A stretch of DNA of 51,950 bases from Stutzerimonas xanthomarina (GTDB lineage Bacteria; Pseudomonadota; Gammaproteobacteria; Pseudomonadales; Pseudomonadaceae). Both the position numbers and the translations under genes were made by a program. Position 1 is the stretch's first letter. Every line of letters starts with the position of its first letter. Below the pieces are notes generated by a model that saw only the letters and a list, made by a program, of their open reading frames with translations, searched no databases and had not been told where the DNA came from. The stretch lies in assembly GCF_003935375.1 (NCBI RefSeq), contig NZ_RHQM01000021.1, forward strand, positions 1 through 51,950. The letters are read 5' to 3'. Below, piece after piece: positions 9,733-18,726 of this stretch.

Positions 9733-11103
9733 TCATACCACCTCGATCGCTGCCATCAACCCGGTTTCCATGTGGTCGATGACATGACAGTGAAACATCC
9801 AGACACCCGGATTATCGGCGACCAGCGCGATACGGGCCGTCTCGTTCTTGCCCAGTAGGTAGGTATCGGTGAACCACGGATCGATCTTGCGGCGATTGGA
9901 CGAGATCACCTTGAAGGTCATACCGTGCAGATGAATCGGATGCTGGTACTGACTGAGATTGCGCAGCTCGAAGATGTAATGGCCATCCTTTTTCAGCGTA
10001 GCAATCGGGCGATCGGCACAGGTCTTGTCGTTGATGTCCCAAGCCTCGCCGTTGATCTGCCAGAAGGTATAGGCGCCGCCCTGCGCGGCGTCTGTCGACA
10101 AGGTACCGGCCCACTCGAAGTTGAAGCGCAGCGTTTCCGCGCGCTGCAGATCCGGCTCCGCCACGGGATTAGCCGGCAACGCCGGCGGCCAGTCGCCGGC
10201 GACTTCGTCATGCGCCACCGAGCGCAGCGTCGCCAGCCGTAGCGGACCATTGCGCAAGGACAGCTCCGTGCCAGCGTCCGGCACCTTCAGCGCCAGGTCG
10301 ATACGCATGCCCGGACCGAGCCAGTACTCCTTGCCCAGCGGCATCGGAGCGACCGGATGTCCATCGAGCGCATAGATGCGCGCCTCGCTATCTGGCAGGT
10401 TCAGCCGATAGGTCAGGGTGTTGTCGAGATTCAGCAGCCGCAGCCGCACGACCTGCCCGGCCGGCAGATCAAGCGTGGGTGCATGTGTGCCATTCACCGT
10501 CGACAGCACGCCCGGCGTGCCGCCACGGGCCGCCTCGCGCGGCACGCTGAATTCGGTGAACGCCCCCTGCTTGTCGACATGCCAGCTTTTCAGGTTGAGC
10601 GTGCGCTCGTGCCTGAAACCGCTTGGTTCGCGCTCCTCGACAATCAGCGGACCGACCAGCCCGCGACCCAGCTGCGCGGCACTGCTGGTGTGCGGGTGAT
10701 ACCAGAAGCTGCCGGCATCGTGCAGCTGGAAGCGATAGTCGAAGAACTCGCCGGGCAACACCGGCAACTGCGATACGTAGGGCACGCCATCCATTTCCAG
10801 CGGCAGACGAATGCCATGCCAATGGATGGTGGTGGGCTCGGGCAGATTGTTGATGAAGCGCACCCGCAGCCAGTCGCCCTGACGGCCACGCAGCTCCAGG
10901 CCAGGCGCTTGCCCGCCATAGGCCCAGGCAGGCGTGACGTGACCAGGCACCAGCTCCACGTCCAGCGGGGCGGCAATCAATTCGTAGTCATGAGTGGTGA
11001 TGTCGGCCGGGCGACCGAGCCAGTAGCGCGCGCCACTGCCGGCGAGACCGACGACACCAAGACCGGCCAGGCCGGTGAGAATCTGTCTACGGGTAAAGGA
11101 CAT
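9733..11103 (-). CDS. TAT-exported multicopper oxidase
   Basis: Periplasmic copper oxidase of the CueO/SufI-like class, 456 residues. A twin-arginine signal starts at residue 3 (FTRRQILTGLAGLG). Copper motifs are complete: HWHG and YHPHT in the N-terminal half, HPIHLHG and the blue-copper HCHVIDHMETGLM at the C-terminus. The frame is open 12 codons further upstream, but the ATG at 11103 has GGAG at proper distance and gives a clean TAT signal. Substrate is unknown: copper(I), manganese or organic compounds are all possible. The gene lies 19 bp upstream of tadA and just outside the left end of the island. Confidence 0.92.
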   Translation of the reverse strand: MSFTRRQILTGLAGLGVVGLAGSGARYWLGRPADITTHDYELIAAPLDVELVPGHVTPAWAYGGQAPGLELRGRQGDWLRVRFINNLPEPTTIHWHGIRLPLEMDGVPYVSQLPVLPGEFFDYRFQLHDAGSFWYHPHTSSAAQLGRGLVGPLIVEEREPSGFRHERTLNLKSWHVDKQGAFTEFSVPREAARGGTPGVLSTVNGTHAPTLDLPAGQVVRLRLLNLDNTLTYRLNLPDSEARIYALDGHPVAPMPLGKEYWLGPGMRIDLALKVPDAGTELSLRNGPLRLATLRSVAHDEVAGDWPPALPANPVAEPDLQRAETLRFNFEWAGTLSTDAAQGGAYTFWQINGEAWDINDKTCADRPIATLKKDGHYIFELRNLSQYQHPIHLHGMTFKVISSNRRKIDPWFTDTYLLGKNETARIALVADNPGVWMFHCHVIDHMETGLMAAIEVV

Positions 11104-11177
11104 GCATGGGCTCCAGCCAGTCCGAATTGATGGGCCCATCAGGCTCGACGCGCCTCTCTGCGGAGGCTGCGCATAGC

Positions 11178-11203
11178 ATGAGGGCAGCCTGGGCTGCCCT
11201 CAT
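11178..11203 (-). terminator. hairpin, probable original guaA terminator
   Basis: ATGAGGGCAGCC and GGCTGCCCTCAT form a perfect 12-bp stem around TG. It lies nine bases beyond the displaced guaA tail at 11213-11227, the normal place for the guaA terminator before integration. No T-run follows the stem. Confidence 0.55.
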
Positions 11204-11212
11204 TGCTTCAGA

Positions 11213-11227
11213 TCATTCCCACTCGAT
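11213..11227 (-). repeat. attL: displaced 3' tail of guaA
   Basis: The reverse strand reads ATC GAG TGG GAA TGA, the last five codons of guaA including the stop. It differs from the present guaA end (51084-51098) only in the third base of the last glutamate codon. This is the ancestral guaA end stranded at the far side of the island. Confidence 0.85.
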
Positions 11228-11285
11228 CATCAACAGGCCATCTTAGGCCGTGTGGTTAAAGGGATTGGCTGTGATCGATATAGGG

Positions 11286-11307
11286 CTTACCGTCACATTT
11301 ACCGTTA
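11286..11307. promoter_or_regulatory. candidate integrase arm-type sites, left end
   Basis: CTTACCGTCA (11286-11295) and TTTACCGTTA (11298-11307) form a tandem pair about 60 bp inside attL. The same motif occurs three times between the integrase and attR. Role as integrase or excisionase binding sites is inferred from position and repetition. Confidence 0.5.
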
Positions 11308-12096
11308 ACTCTGCAGAGCTCTTACAGACGCGGGGGATAAAGCAATCTGCTGGATGATACCCCTAGCGGCAACATAATCAATCATCATTCATGTTTAGCT
11401 ATCACCAACTCCTTGACCAGCCCACGGCATTGTCCGCTAGGCCTTCCGCGGCCTGATTACGCGCTTAGTGTGTGCCCTAGCGGTGTAACTGCCCTGATCA
11501 AACTTGGCACCGCAACTCCGTGTTGAAGTTGAGATCAACTCTCCGACTTCCTGTGACAAGCGGTACTTTGAATGCGATGCACCGCGCTCTTCGCTGCAGC
11601 GTTCCGAATATAATTCCCAGAGGTTGTGTAGCGCTGTCTGCCGATCTGCGAGGCATAGGGCGAAGTAGTCGCGCTTCGTCTTCAGGAGCTATCCATGCCG
11701 TCGCTCTGCGGCTGTACACTGGGGTGGTTAGTGATATCAAACCGACATCCCGAGCAAGAGCCGTGTTTGTTAACGGTGCATGTTGAGTCGTTATCGCTTA
11801 ACCATTTTGGGCAACAAGCGAAGACGTGACAAATGCCTTCATGCGATAACCTGGCCTGAGCCACATCTAATTGCCTCATTGTGGTAACAGTCCACTTTCT
11901 CAAGCTTCAGGAGCGACGCCGGTCTTCACCAAGCACTTAGATATGTCTGTTTTACATAATACGGCAGCTTGCCTATCCTTTAAGATATAACGGTATTTTT
12001 AGGAGTTCGTTCAACGCGGCCAGATTTAATTGGATTTATTCGGCTGGTCGATAAGTTGCACTCTGCTGGCGCAGCCCGCGTTCAGGCTCGCTGTGG
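11308..12096. other. about 790 bp without a recognisable gene
   Basis: No convincing coding region was found. One 73-residue reverse-strand frame at 11682-11903 has five cysteines in a C-C...C...C-x2-C arrangement toward its end, but no recognised family and no clear ribosome-binding site. The base composition looks less GC-rich than in the flanking genes. Probably decayed sequence at the island edge. Confidence 0.5.
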
Positions 12097-12752
12097 TTAA
12101 CGCTCAATCCCTAACGCGCTGAGATAGGCCACCAGAGCACGGGGAATCTCCTGCAGCCAAATACGGTTTCTTCAGGAGCCGAGCGGAACATTCCGGATGG
12201 CATGGCTAAAAGGATTGCGCTGTAAGCATGCAAATCCTCATCAGTCGCATTCGGGAGCCGTAGGTGCAAAGCCTTTTCATAGATAGATCGAACTGCCGCG
12301 CGAAGCACTGGCGACTGCAGCTGGCGATCGCCTAACGCGGGGCCAAGCAGTACTTGAATGTCCTGGTGATTAGTAATGTATTCGAGAAAAGGAAAGATTA
12401 GCCGCTCCACCATTTGTGTAGCGGTGAGATGCTTCCATACTTGATCGTCGATAAGCTCCAACCGCTCGGTGATGGCACACAATGCGTCGGTATGGCGCTG
12501 ATTAACAGCTGCGATGACGCTTTTCTTGTCTGGAAAGAAGTGATACAGCGAACCGATGGAGGTGCCTGACTCCTTTGCGAGGTGATGCATCGTCAGGCCC
12601 GCTTCGCCATCACGCTGCAACACTCTTGCGCAGGCATCGAGAATGGAAGCGACACGCTCGTGTCCACGATCCTGCTGTGGTTTGCGGGGTGTCCGGCCTG
12701 CTTTCGCAGATGGACGCGCGATGGGCGCTGTTTCGTCCGTCGTTGAGGTCAT
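12097..12752 (-). pseudogene. TetR-family regulator with a 3' frameshift
   Basis: The N-terminal half carries a TetR DNA-binding domain (LTMHHLAKESGTSIGSLYHFFPDKKSVI, near residues 55-80 from the ATG at 12752). The open frame ends at 12111 with residues unlike a TetR end. After a TTT run in GTATTTGGCTG, the next frame continues as WLQEIPRALVAYLSALGIER and stops at 12097, a normal amphipathic TetR C-terminus. Loss of one T would explain this. It is either a broken gene or a sequencing error affecting the last 15-20 residues. Ligand unknown. An inverted repeat upstream is its likely operator. Confidence 0.75.
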
Positions 12753-12792
12753 GGCCTGAATGCTAGCGGAACGCAGCGAAGCATGCAGCAAT

Positions 12793-12812
12793 ACTAGACA
12801 GATTATTCTAGT
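12793..12812. promoter_or_regulatory. inverted repeat, candidate operator of the TetR gene
   Basis: ACTAGA and TCTAGT are separated by eight bases, 41 bp upstream of the TetR ATG. Symmetry and place fit an autoregulatory operator for the regulator at 12097-12752. Confidence 0.5.
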
Positions 12813-13029
12813 TTAGTAATATGCGCAGTCTCACTCCCCGATCGACTCGCATGGCCCAGCCCCGGTATCTGAAGCCCAACACGAAGCGGGAGCCTCACGA
12901 GCAGCCATCGATGCCCGTCGACGCCATTGCGCGGCAGCCGGGCGCCTGCTGCCTACCCGGAACTCAACGTCTCAACCCGTCTCCCGCTGATCACGTTTCG
13001 GCTGCAGCGAAGCGGAAAGCTCTTTCTGA

Positions 13030-13230
13030 CATCCGGCAGTCCGCCGCGCAGGCGAAGCGCGTCGATTCGAGCTGTGGCGCGGGATTCTGGCTCGGCCGCT
13101 GGAAATTGCCCGCGACCGCTATCGGGGCGGCTACTCCATCCATCTCGAAGAACCCGACGCCCAGCGCAACCTGTTCAACACCGAGCCGGCGGTCCTCCCG
13201 TTCTTTTCCACCTATCAAGAGGGATCATTG
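13030..13230 (+). pseudogene. C-terminal-like coding fragment without a start, family unknown
   Basis: Between a TGA (13027-13029) and the LpxR-like gene, and in frame with it, about 67 codons read as a plausible protein end, including RRFELWRGILARPLEIA and LFNTEPAVLPFFSTYQEG. There is no stop between this stretch and the ATG at 13231. No start codon is in frame after the preceding stop and no ribosome-binding site was seen. The residue usage looks like genuine coding DNA rather than noise. It may be the remnant of a gene regulated by the neighbouring TetR protein. I do not recognise the family. Confidence 0.4.
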
Positions 13231-14214
13231 ATGAAATACCGCACCCAACTCCGACCAGGCCTGCTGGCCATGCTGCTGGCCGCTTGCGCCGCGGCAGAAG
13301 CCGATACGCTCTCGATCAAGGCGGAGAACGACATCATCTCCTCCGGAAGCGATGGCCATTACAGCAATGGACTGGAACTGAGCTGGGGCTTCGAGCCCGA
13401 ACAGGATCACTGGACTCGTAGCGTCGCCAATCTCCTGCCGGGCTGGTCGGGCAGCGCGGTGGACAGCGTCGCCTACCGTTTCGGCCACCAGATCTATACC
13501 CCCGACGAGATCGAAAACAATGGACTGATCAAGGACGACCGCCCATATGCGGGGCTGATGTTCGCCGGGGTGTCGCTGTTTTCGGACACCCGGCACGAGG
13601 GCTGGCGTTCGGCCGAGGAATTGCACCTTGACGTCGGCATCGTCGGCCCGGCTGCGGGCGGCAAGCGATTGCAGCGCGCCGTGCACAAGGCCACCGGCAG
13701 CGACGAGCCCAACGGCTGGGAACATCAATTGGAGAACGAGCCCTTCGTCAATCTGGCCTATCAGCACCGCTGGTGGCTGCAGAAGCGCATGGGCGGGCTG
13801 GAGCTGGAATACGGCCCCAGCCTGGGCTTCTCGCTCGGCAATCTGTACACCTACGCATCGACAGGCCTGGGGGCGCGGCTCGGGCAGAACCTGCAGCGTA
13901 GCTTCAGCATTCCTTCGGTCACTCCTGGGCAAAGCGGCAACCAGTTCTTCCACGCGGGCAGCGGGTTCGGTTGGTACGGCTTCGCCAATCTCGAGGGACG
14001 CTACATGGCGCAGAACATGCTCCTCGACGGCAACACCTTCGAGGACAGCCATTCGGTGGATCGCCGCGAATGGGTCGGCGACGCCACGCTCGGCGGCGTG
14101 CTGACCTGGAGCCGCTGGCAACTGGCGTTCGCCAGCGTCTGGCGCACCCGCGAGTTCGAGGGACAACAGGAGCACGACCAGTTCGGCTCGATCACGCTCT
14201 CGACCTGGTTGTAA
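13231..14214 (+). CDS. outer-membrane lipid A deacylase, LpxR family (DUF2219)
   Basis: Predicted outer-membrane beta-barrel that removes the 3'-acyloxyacyl chain of lipid A. The 327-residue protein starts with a cleavable signal (LLAMLLAACAAAEA). The family pattern is clear: ENDIISSGSDGHYSNGLELSW near the mature N-terminus with the Asn-Asp pair, DRPYAGL, GW.hQL.nEP with a histidine, and the C-terminal REWVGDATLGGVL...W. It ends with a hydrophobic-plus-aromatic barrel strand (TLSTWL). The ATG at 13231 is used; a TTG directly before it is not needed. Enzyme activity is inferred from the family. Confidence 0.82.
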   Translation: MKYRTQLRPGLLAMLLAACAAAEADTLSIKAENDIISSGSDGHYSNGLELSWGFEPEQDHWTRSVANLLPGWSGSAVDSVAYRFGHQIYTPDEIENNGLIKDDRPYAGLMFAGVSLFSDTRHEGWRSAEELHLDVGIVGPAAGGKRLQRAVHKATGSDEPNGWEHQLENEPFVNLAYQHRWWLQKRMGGLELEYGPSLGFSLGNLYTYASTGLGARLGQNLQRSFSIPSVTPGQSGNQFFHAGSGFGWYGFANLEGRYMAQNMLLDGNTFEDSHSVDRREWVGDATLGGVLTWSRWQLAFASVWRTREFEGQQEHDQFGSITLSTWL

Positions 14215-14272
14215 TGCTGACGAGGGGCTCTGCGCGGCCCAAGCAAACCATCTCAACAGGAAGAAACTGGAA

Positions 14273-14443
14273 ATGGATGAATTGAATGTAATGATTTCCA
14301 TACTGCTGGTGGCGTTCCTGACGATGACTGTCGGGTTCGCCGCGCGCGAGAGGAACTGGGGGGTTGCATTGATCGGACTGGGCGTCGTCGGTGTGTTTTC
14401 GGTGCTGGGATACAAGATGTACATCACTTTCGGCGGTGCGTGA
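14273..14443 (+). CDS. small membrane protein, 56 residues
   Basis: ATG at 14273 is preceded by an AGGAAGAAACTGGAA purine-rich stretch and followed by 56 codons to TGA at 14441. The product has two hydrophobic helices (about residues 7-24 and 31-49) joined by a short charged loop with ARERNW. No family is recognised. It lies between the LpxR-like gene and the lipase-like gene on the same strand with short gaps, suggesting a shared transcript. It may be an inner-membrane partner of the envelope cluster, which is inference. Confidence 0.6.
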   Translation: MDELNVMISILLVAFLTMTVGFAARERNWGVALIGLGVVGVFSVLGYKMYITFGGA

Positions 14444-14479
14444 CAGGCTCCGTATTCTTGGCGGCCGAAAAAGCCATGC

Positions 14480-16510
14480 ATGGCGCCGGTACTGCGAGTG
14501 CCGGTGGCCGCTTCCTTTTTCGCATTCGAGTTCCTCAGTTTGAATCGTCAACCAGCTCCGCTCCGCGGACAGTTATATGGCTCCATCCTCCGGCGGGGAG
14601 CGTTCCTCGTGCTTCTGCTGCTGATGCTGAGCGGTTGCGCCGGGGTCAAGGTGTCCGCCCTCGAAACCAGGGACTACATCTCCCTGCGCCGCGGGGATGT
14701 GCTGAGCACAGGGCAACTCAGCTCTTCGGTGGGGACCGCGCTGCAGGTGGTCGGCATCGGCCAGGACGAATGCAAGGCAGCCGCTGCCGTCTGCCTTCGA
14801 ACGCTGGGCGAGTCGAAAGCGCTGGGCGACGAGCAACGGCTGTCGGTATTGGCCGAACTCTGGCTGCAGGAAGCGTTGCGGCTGGATCGATCGGCGCAGA
14901 CCGATGCGCAGACCGACGCCATGCTGGATGCTTACCTGGAAAGCGCCCGGCACGCTTACGCTTACCTGTTCATGACCGAGCGCACGGTGGGGCAGAGGGC
15001 CCTGGACGATAGGCAGACCCAGGTGCGCGACTATTACAACTTCTCCGTGCAAAAGGCGTTGACTGGGCTCTTTGCGCGCTATCAAGGCAACCCGCCACAG
15101 GCTGGCGAAGGCCAGGGCAACTTCGTGCTGCATAGCGGCCGCTGGCAGATTCAGGGTACGGTGGGCGATGTCCGTCTGGCTGGCGGCCGGGACCTGCCGG
15201 AGGCGCTGATTCCAGCGGCTTCGCTTTCCTTTAAGGGCTTGCGTAACCAGTATCGGCGGGACGGGTTGGGAGCAGAACTGGTCGCCATGACTGACCGCAG
15301 AGTGGTGAGAAAGGACAGTGCGGAGCTGGCCTGGAGCGAGACGCCGTTCCCGGCCGTCACTGCAGTGGCGAGTTTTCCAGGAGCGACCCTGGACGAGGTT
15401 CTGAGCACGCAAAGGGTGCATATCGTCGGCTACGACCCATTTCGCCAGGACAGCATCACGATGGCCGGGCGAGAGATCCCACTGGCGGCTAGCTTCACCT
15501 CTGGCTACGGGCTCTGGCTGGCTCGTTCGGGATTTGCCTCCCAGTCATTGCTGACACTAGTGGGCAAGGGCGAGGTACTGGAAAAGCCACACGTCTATCT
15601 GATGCAGCCCTACGATCCGAACCGCCGCATCATCATCATGCTGCATGGCCTGGCCAGCAGTCCGGAAGCCTGGATCAATGTCGCCAACGAGGTGCTGGGC
15701 GACGAAGCCCTGCGGCAAAACTACCAGATCTGGCAAGTCTATTACCCGACAAACGCCCCGCTGGCATTCAACAACAAGGCGATCCGTACGGCCCTTGAGC
15801 AGACCCTTGAGCACTTCGATCCGAGCGGAACGGCCCAGGCCTCTCGGGATATGGTGGTAATCGGGCATAGCATGGGTGGGGTGCTGTCGCGGTTGATGCT
15901 GTCGTCTTCCGGAGATCGTCTGTGGGACGCCCTGCTTGAGAGGTATCCGCTTCAGGGGCGTAGGCTCGAGCGGGTGCAGAAGGAGGTCGGCCCCTATGTG
16001 AGGTTCGAGCCCTTGCCCGATGTCAGCCGCGCGATCTTCGTCGCGGCCCCGCACCGCGGCACGCCATTCGCCGAGAACCGCATTTCCCGCTGGGCCGCTG
16101 GCCTCGTCAAGCTGCCGGCCTCGGTGCTTGGGCGGATCACCGATGTTGCGCAATTGCTGATCGTCCCGGGCTCGGCCAATGCCGAGGTGTTGACCCGGCC
16201 ACTCAACAGCATCGACAATCTCAGCAGCAACGACCCCTTTGTCAGGCTGAGCGCCGACCTGCCCATCTCGCCTGCGGTGCGCTACCACTCGATCATCGGC
16301 AACTACACCCCCGCGTTGTCACTGCTGGATTCCAGCGATGGTGTGGTGCCGTATTCCAGTGCCCATCTGGCCGCGGCAGAGTCGGAAATCGTGATTCCTT
16401 TCGGCCACAGCGTGCAGGAGACGCCCGAGGCCATCATGGAAATCCGCCGCATTCTGCACGTTCATCTGCACGAGTCCGACGGCGACCGGTTCGCGGGACC
16501 GGTACCATGA
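14480..16510 (+). CDS. alpha/beta-hydrolase lipoprotein (lipase-like)
   Basis: A large lipoprotein with a C-terminal lipase domain. The lipobox LSGC places the lipidated cysteine at residue 53 from the first ATG. A TTG start at 14540 would give a 33-residue signal of more usual length, so the true start is uncertain. The oxyanion motif MLHGLASSPEAW and nucleophile elbow GHSMGG lie in the second half, followed by APHRGTP and a histidine in PFGHSVQETPEA, completing a Ser-Asp-His type site. Likely acts in the periplasm or on the outer membrane; substrate unknown. The stop overlaps the next start as ATGA. Confidence 0.8.
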   Translation: MAPVLRVPVAASFFAFEFLSLNRQPAPLRGQLYGSILRRGAFLVLLLLMLSGCAGVKVSALETRDYISLRRGDVLSTGQLSSSVGTALQVVGIGQDECKAAAAVCLRTLGESKALGDEQRLSVLAELWLQEALRLDRSAQTDAQTDAMLDAYLESARHAYAYLFMTERTVGQRALDDRQTQVRDYYNFSVQKALTGLFARYQGNPPQAGEGQGNFVLHSGRWQIQGTVGDVRLAGGRDLPEALIPAASLSFKGLRNQYRRDGLGAELVAMTDRRVVRKDSAELAWSETPFPAVTAVASFPGATLDEVLSTQRVHIVGYDPFRQDSITMAGREIPLAASFTSGYGLWLARSGFASQSLLTLVGKGEVLEKPHVYLMQPYDPNRRIIIMLHGLASSPEAWINVANEVLGDEALRQNYQIWQVYYPTNAPLAFNNKAIRTALEQTLEHFDPSGTAQASRDMVVIGHSMGGVLSRLMLSSSGDRLWDALLERYPLQGRRLERVQKEVGPYVRFEPLPDVSRAIFVAAPHRGTPFAENRISRWAAGLVKLPASVLGRITDVAQLLIVPGSANAEVLTRPLNSIDNLSSNDPFVRLSADLPISPAVRYHSIIGNYTPALSLLDSSDGVVPYSSAHLAAAESEIVIPFGHSVQETPEAIMEIRRILHVHLHESDGDRFAGPVP

Positions 16511-17499
16511 CCCTGCGTGTTTTCCTGCAGGTGCTGGCTTCGCTGGCAATGCTGCTGGCGACAGCCTGGGGGGGCATGGCGCTGTGGTATCAGTTGCCGA
16601 TGATGGCTGCGGGCAAGAGCGCGTCGATAGCCCTGTGGTGCATCCTCGCCTCGGCGCTGCTCATCGCGCTCTGGCGGCTTCGGCCCTGGATTGCGATTTG
16701 CGGCTACCTGTCGCTGTTCGCGCTGTTGCAGGTTTGGTGGAACTCCCTAGAGCCCTCGAACCATCGGGTCTGGACCGATGATCTGATGGGAATGACCCAC
16801 GGACGTGCGGAGGGCAGTCAGGTAACCTTGCACAACGTGCGCAATTTCGACTGGCGCAGCGACGAGGACTATGACCCACGTTGGGAAACCCGCCGCTACG
16901 ATCTGGATCAGCTGACGTCGGTCGATTTGGCGACCTCTTACTGGGGGATGCCGGCCATCGCTCACGTTCTGGTCTCGTTCGGCTTCGATGATGGCCAGTT
17001 CGTGGTATTCACGGTGGAAATCCGCAAAGAGCGTGGCGAAAGCTATTCGGAAATTGGCGGCTTCTTCAAACAGTTCGAACTGAGCATCGTTGCTGCCGAC
17101 GAGCGAGACGCGTTGCGGGTGCGCACCAACGTTCGCAACGAAGATGTCTATCTGTATCGGGTAAATATGTCCGAAGAGGCGATGCGGGCGCTCTTCCTGT
17201 CCTACATCCAGCAGACAAATCAGCTGCAGCAAGAACCTCGTTTCTACAACACCATTACCGCCAACTGCACCACCATCGTCTTTGACATGATGCGCCAGAT
17301 CATCCGCGGGTTGCCGCTAGATTACAGGCTGCTGCTCACCGGCTATCTACCCGGATATGTCCAGGATGTAGGCGGTTTAGAGCAGAATCTTAAACTAGAG
17401 GAGTTGCGTCAGCAGGGACGAATCACCGAACGGGCTCGGCGGGCAGGTAACAATATGGACTTTTCTCGGGTAATACGCGATGGTGTGCCCGGCTGGTAA
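16507..17499 (+). CDS. DUF4105 (Lnb N-terminal periplasmic-like) membrane protein
   Basis: A 330-residue protein with three hydrophobic helices in the first 80 residues, then a soluble domain. The family motif YNTITANCTT holds the candidate catalytic Cys254, and conserved His109 and Asp/Glu residues lie upstream. DUF4105 proteins resemble cysteine peptidases or amidases, but no member with this layout has an established substrate to my knowledge. Translation is probably coupled to the lipase-like gene through ATGA. With the LpxR-like barrel and small membrane protein it forms an envelope-modifying cluster. Confidence 0.75.
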   Translation: MTLRVFLQVLASLAMLLATAWGGMALWYQLPMMAAGKSASIALWCILASALLIALWRLRPWIAICGYLSLFALLQVWWNSLEPSNHRVWTDDLMGMTHGRAEGSQVTLHNVRNFDWRSDEDYDPRWETRRYDLDQLTSVDLATSYWGMPAIAHVLVSFGFDDGQFVVFTVEIRKERGESYSEIGGFFKQFELSIVAADERDALRVRTNVRNEDVYLYRVNMSEEAMRALFLSYIQQTNQLQQEPRFYNTITANCTTIVFDMMRQIIRGLPLDYRLLLTGYLPGYVQDVGGLEQNLKLEELRQQGRITERARRAGNNMDFSRVIRDGVPGW

Positions 17500-17789
17500 G
17501 GGAAGGTCCAGTATTGATTTCGCACTAGAGCACAAACCTCTGTGCTAGTTCTGCCAGTGGCCGACGCAAGGAAAATGCCGGCTCCCCGCTGACGAGGCGA
17601 ACTTCGGAATGGCTAAGTTTCATCGTTCTAGCACAATCATAGTCATGACGTGAACGTATTCGTCGCTGATATTCTGTGATGTTTGACGACGATCCGGGTC
17701 GCAGTCGATACCATGAGCGCGGTCTTGAGGAGTCGCTGTTTCGTCCGCGCACAGGTAACGGCTGCAGAATTGAATGAGGATAGGACCGC
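17500..17789. other. 290-bp gap between converging genes
   Basis: No gene seen. An imperfect hairpin (GCACA/TGTGC around AACCTC, extended by ACTA/TAGT with a two-base bulge) lies at about 17524-17549 and could end transcription of the DUF4105 gene. No T-run follows. The rest shows nothing recognisable. Confidence 0.4.
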
Positions 17790-18725
17790 TCAGTTTCTGC
17801 TTGAATGTCTCAGGTTCAACCTCCTCTGGATTCTAGTCCCGACGCAACCCTGCAGCATACCCACCGCATCGTCCAATCTGCCGATGCCGCTGAATCCTCC
17901 GAATTCAGCAAAGTCGGCTGCAGCGGCCAGTTTGGGCCCCATAGAACCGGCCGGCAGATCGAGCGCACGCCCTTCCTCCACGCTCAAACTCCTGATCGCC
18001 GCTGCGCTGTCCGTGCCGAAATCCCGATAGATCGCATCGACATCAGTCAGCAGCAATAGGGCATCGGCCTGGAGCTGTTGCGCCAGCAGGGCGCTGGCTG
18101 CGTCTTTGTCGATGACCGCCTCAACGCCGACGGTACTACCGTCTTCGTTGCGTAGTATCGGAATGCCCCCACCACCGCCGCAGATCACGACTACGCCTTG
18201 TTCCAACAGCAACTTGATCACCCGCATGTCAGGGATTTCAAGCGGCTTGGGAGAGGGCACCACTCTTCGCCATCTGTCGCCATCTTGAGCGATATGCCAA
18301 CCGGCGGTTTTGGCCCGGGATTCGGCTTCGGCCCGTTCATACACGGGTCCGATGAATTTGGTCGGGTTATCGAACGCTGGGTCATGCTGATCCACCACGA
18401 CTTGTGTCAGCAACGTAGCTACTGGTCGGTCGTGATTCAGCGCATTCTCCAGCTCCTGTTCGATGACGTAGCCAATCATGCCTTCGGTTTCAGCCCCCAA
18501 CATATCCAGAGGATAGGCCTCGTCCGGTTTGTAGGCAGCGCCCTGCAAAGCCAGAAGCCCCACCTGAGGGCCGTTGCCATGGGTAATGACCAGATCATGG
18601 CCAGCCCGTACGATGGCCGCTAGCCCCTGGGCGGCGATCCGCACATTGGATCGTTGGGTACGCGCGGTCAGAGGTTCGCCCCGCTTCAATAGGGCGTTGC
18701 CGCCCAGGGCTGCTACTACCAGCAT
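17790..18725 (-). CDS. arcC: carbamate kinase
   Basis: Last step of the arginine deiminase pathway: carbamoyl phosphate plus ADP gives ATP, ammonia and CO2. The 311 residues fit the family. The N-terminus MLVVAALGGNALLKRGE and THGNGPQVG (phosphate binding) are standard, as is VICGGGGGIP. A KDxA motif (DKDAASALLA) and the C-terminal GTRI are present, followed by about 13 extra residues not usual in the family. The frame is open far upstream into arcB, but the ATG at 18725, one base after the arcB stop, is the right start. Third enzyme of the operon. Confidence 0.95.
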   Translation of the reverse strand: MLVVAALGGNALLKRGEPLTARTQRSNVRIAAQGLAAIVRAGHDLVITHGNGPQVGLLALQGAAYKPDEAYPLDMLGAETEGMIGYVIEQELENALNHDRPVATLLTQVVVDQHDPAFDNPTKFIGPVYERAEAESRAKTAGWHIAQDGDRWRRVVPSPKPLEIPDMRVIKLLLEQGVVVICGGGGGIPILRNEDGSTVGVEAVIDKDAASALLAQQLQADALLLLTDVDAIYRDFGTDSAAAIRSLSVEEGRALDLPAGSMGPKLAAAADFAEFGGFSGIGRLDDAVGMLQGCVGTRIQRRLNLRHSSRN

Positions 18726-18726
18726 G

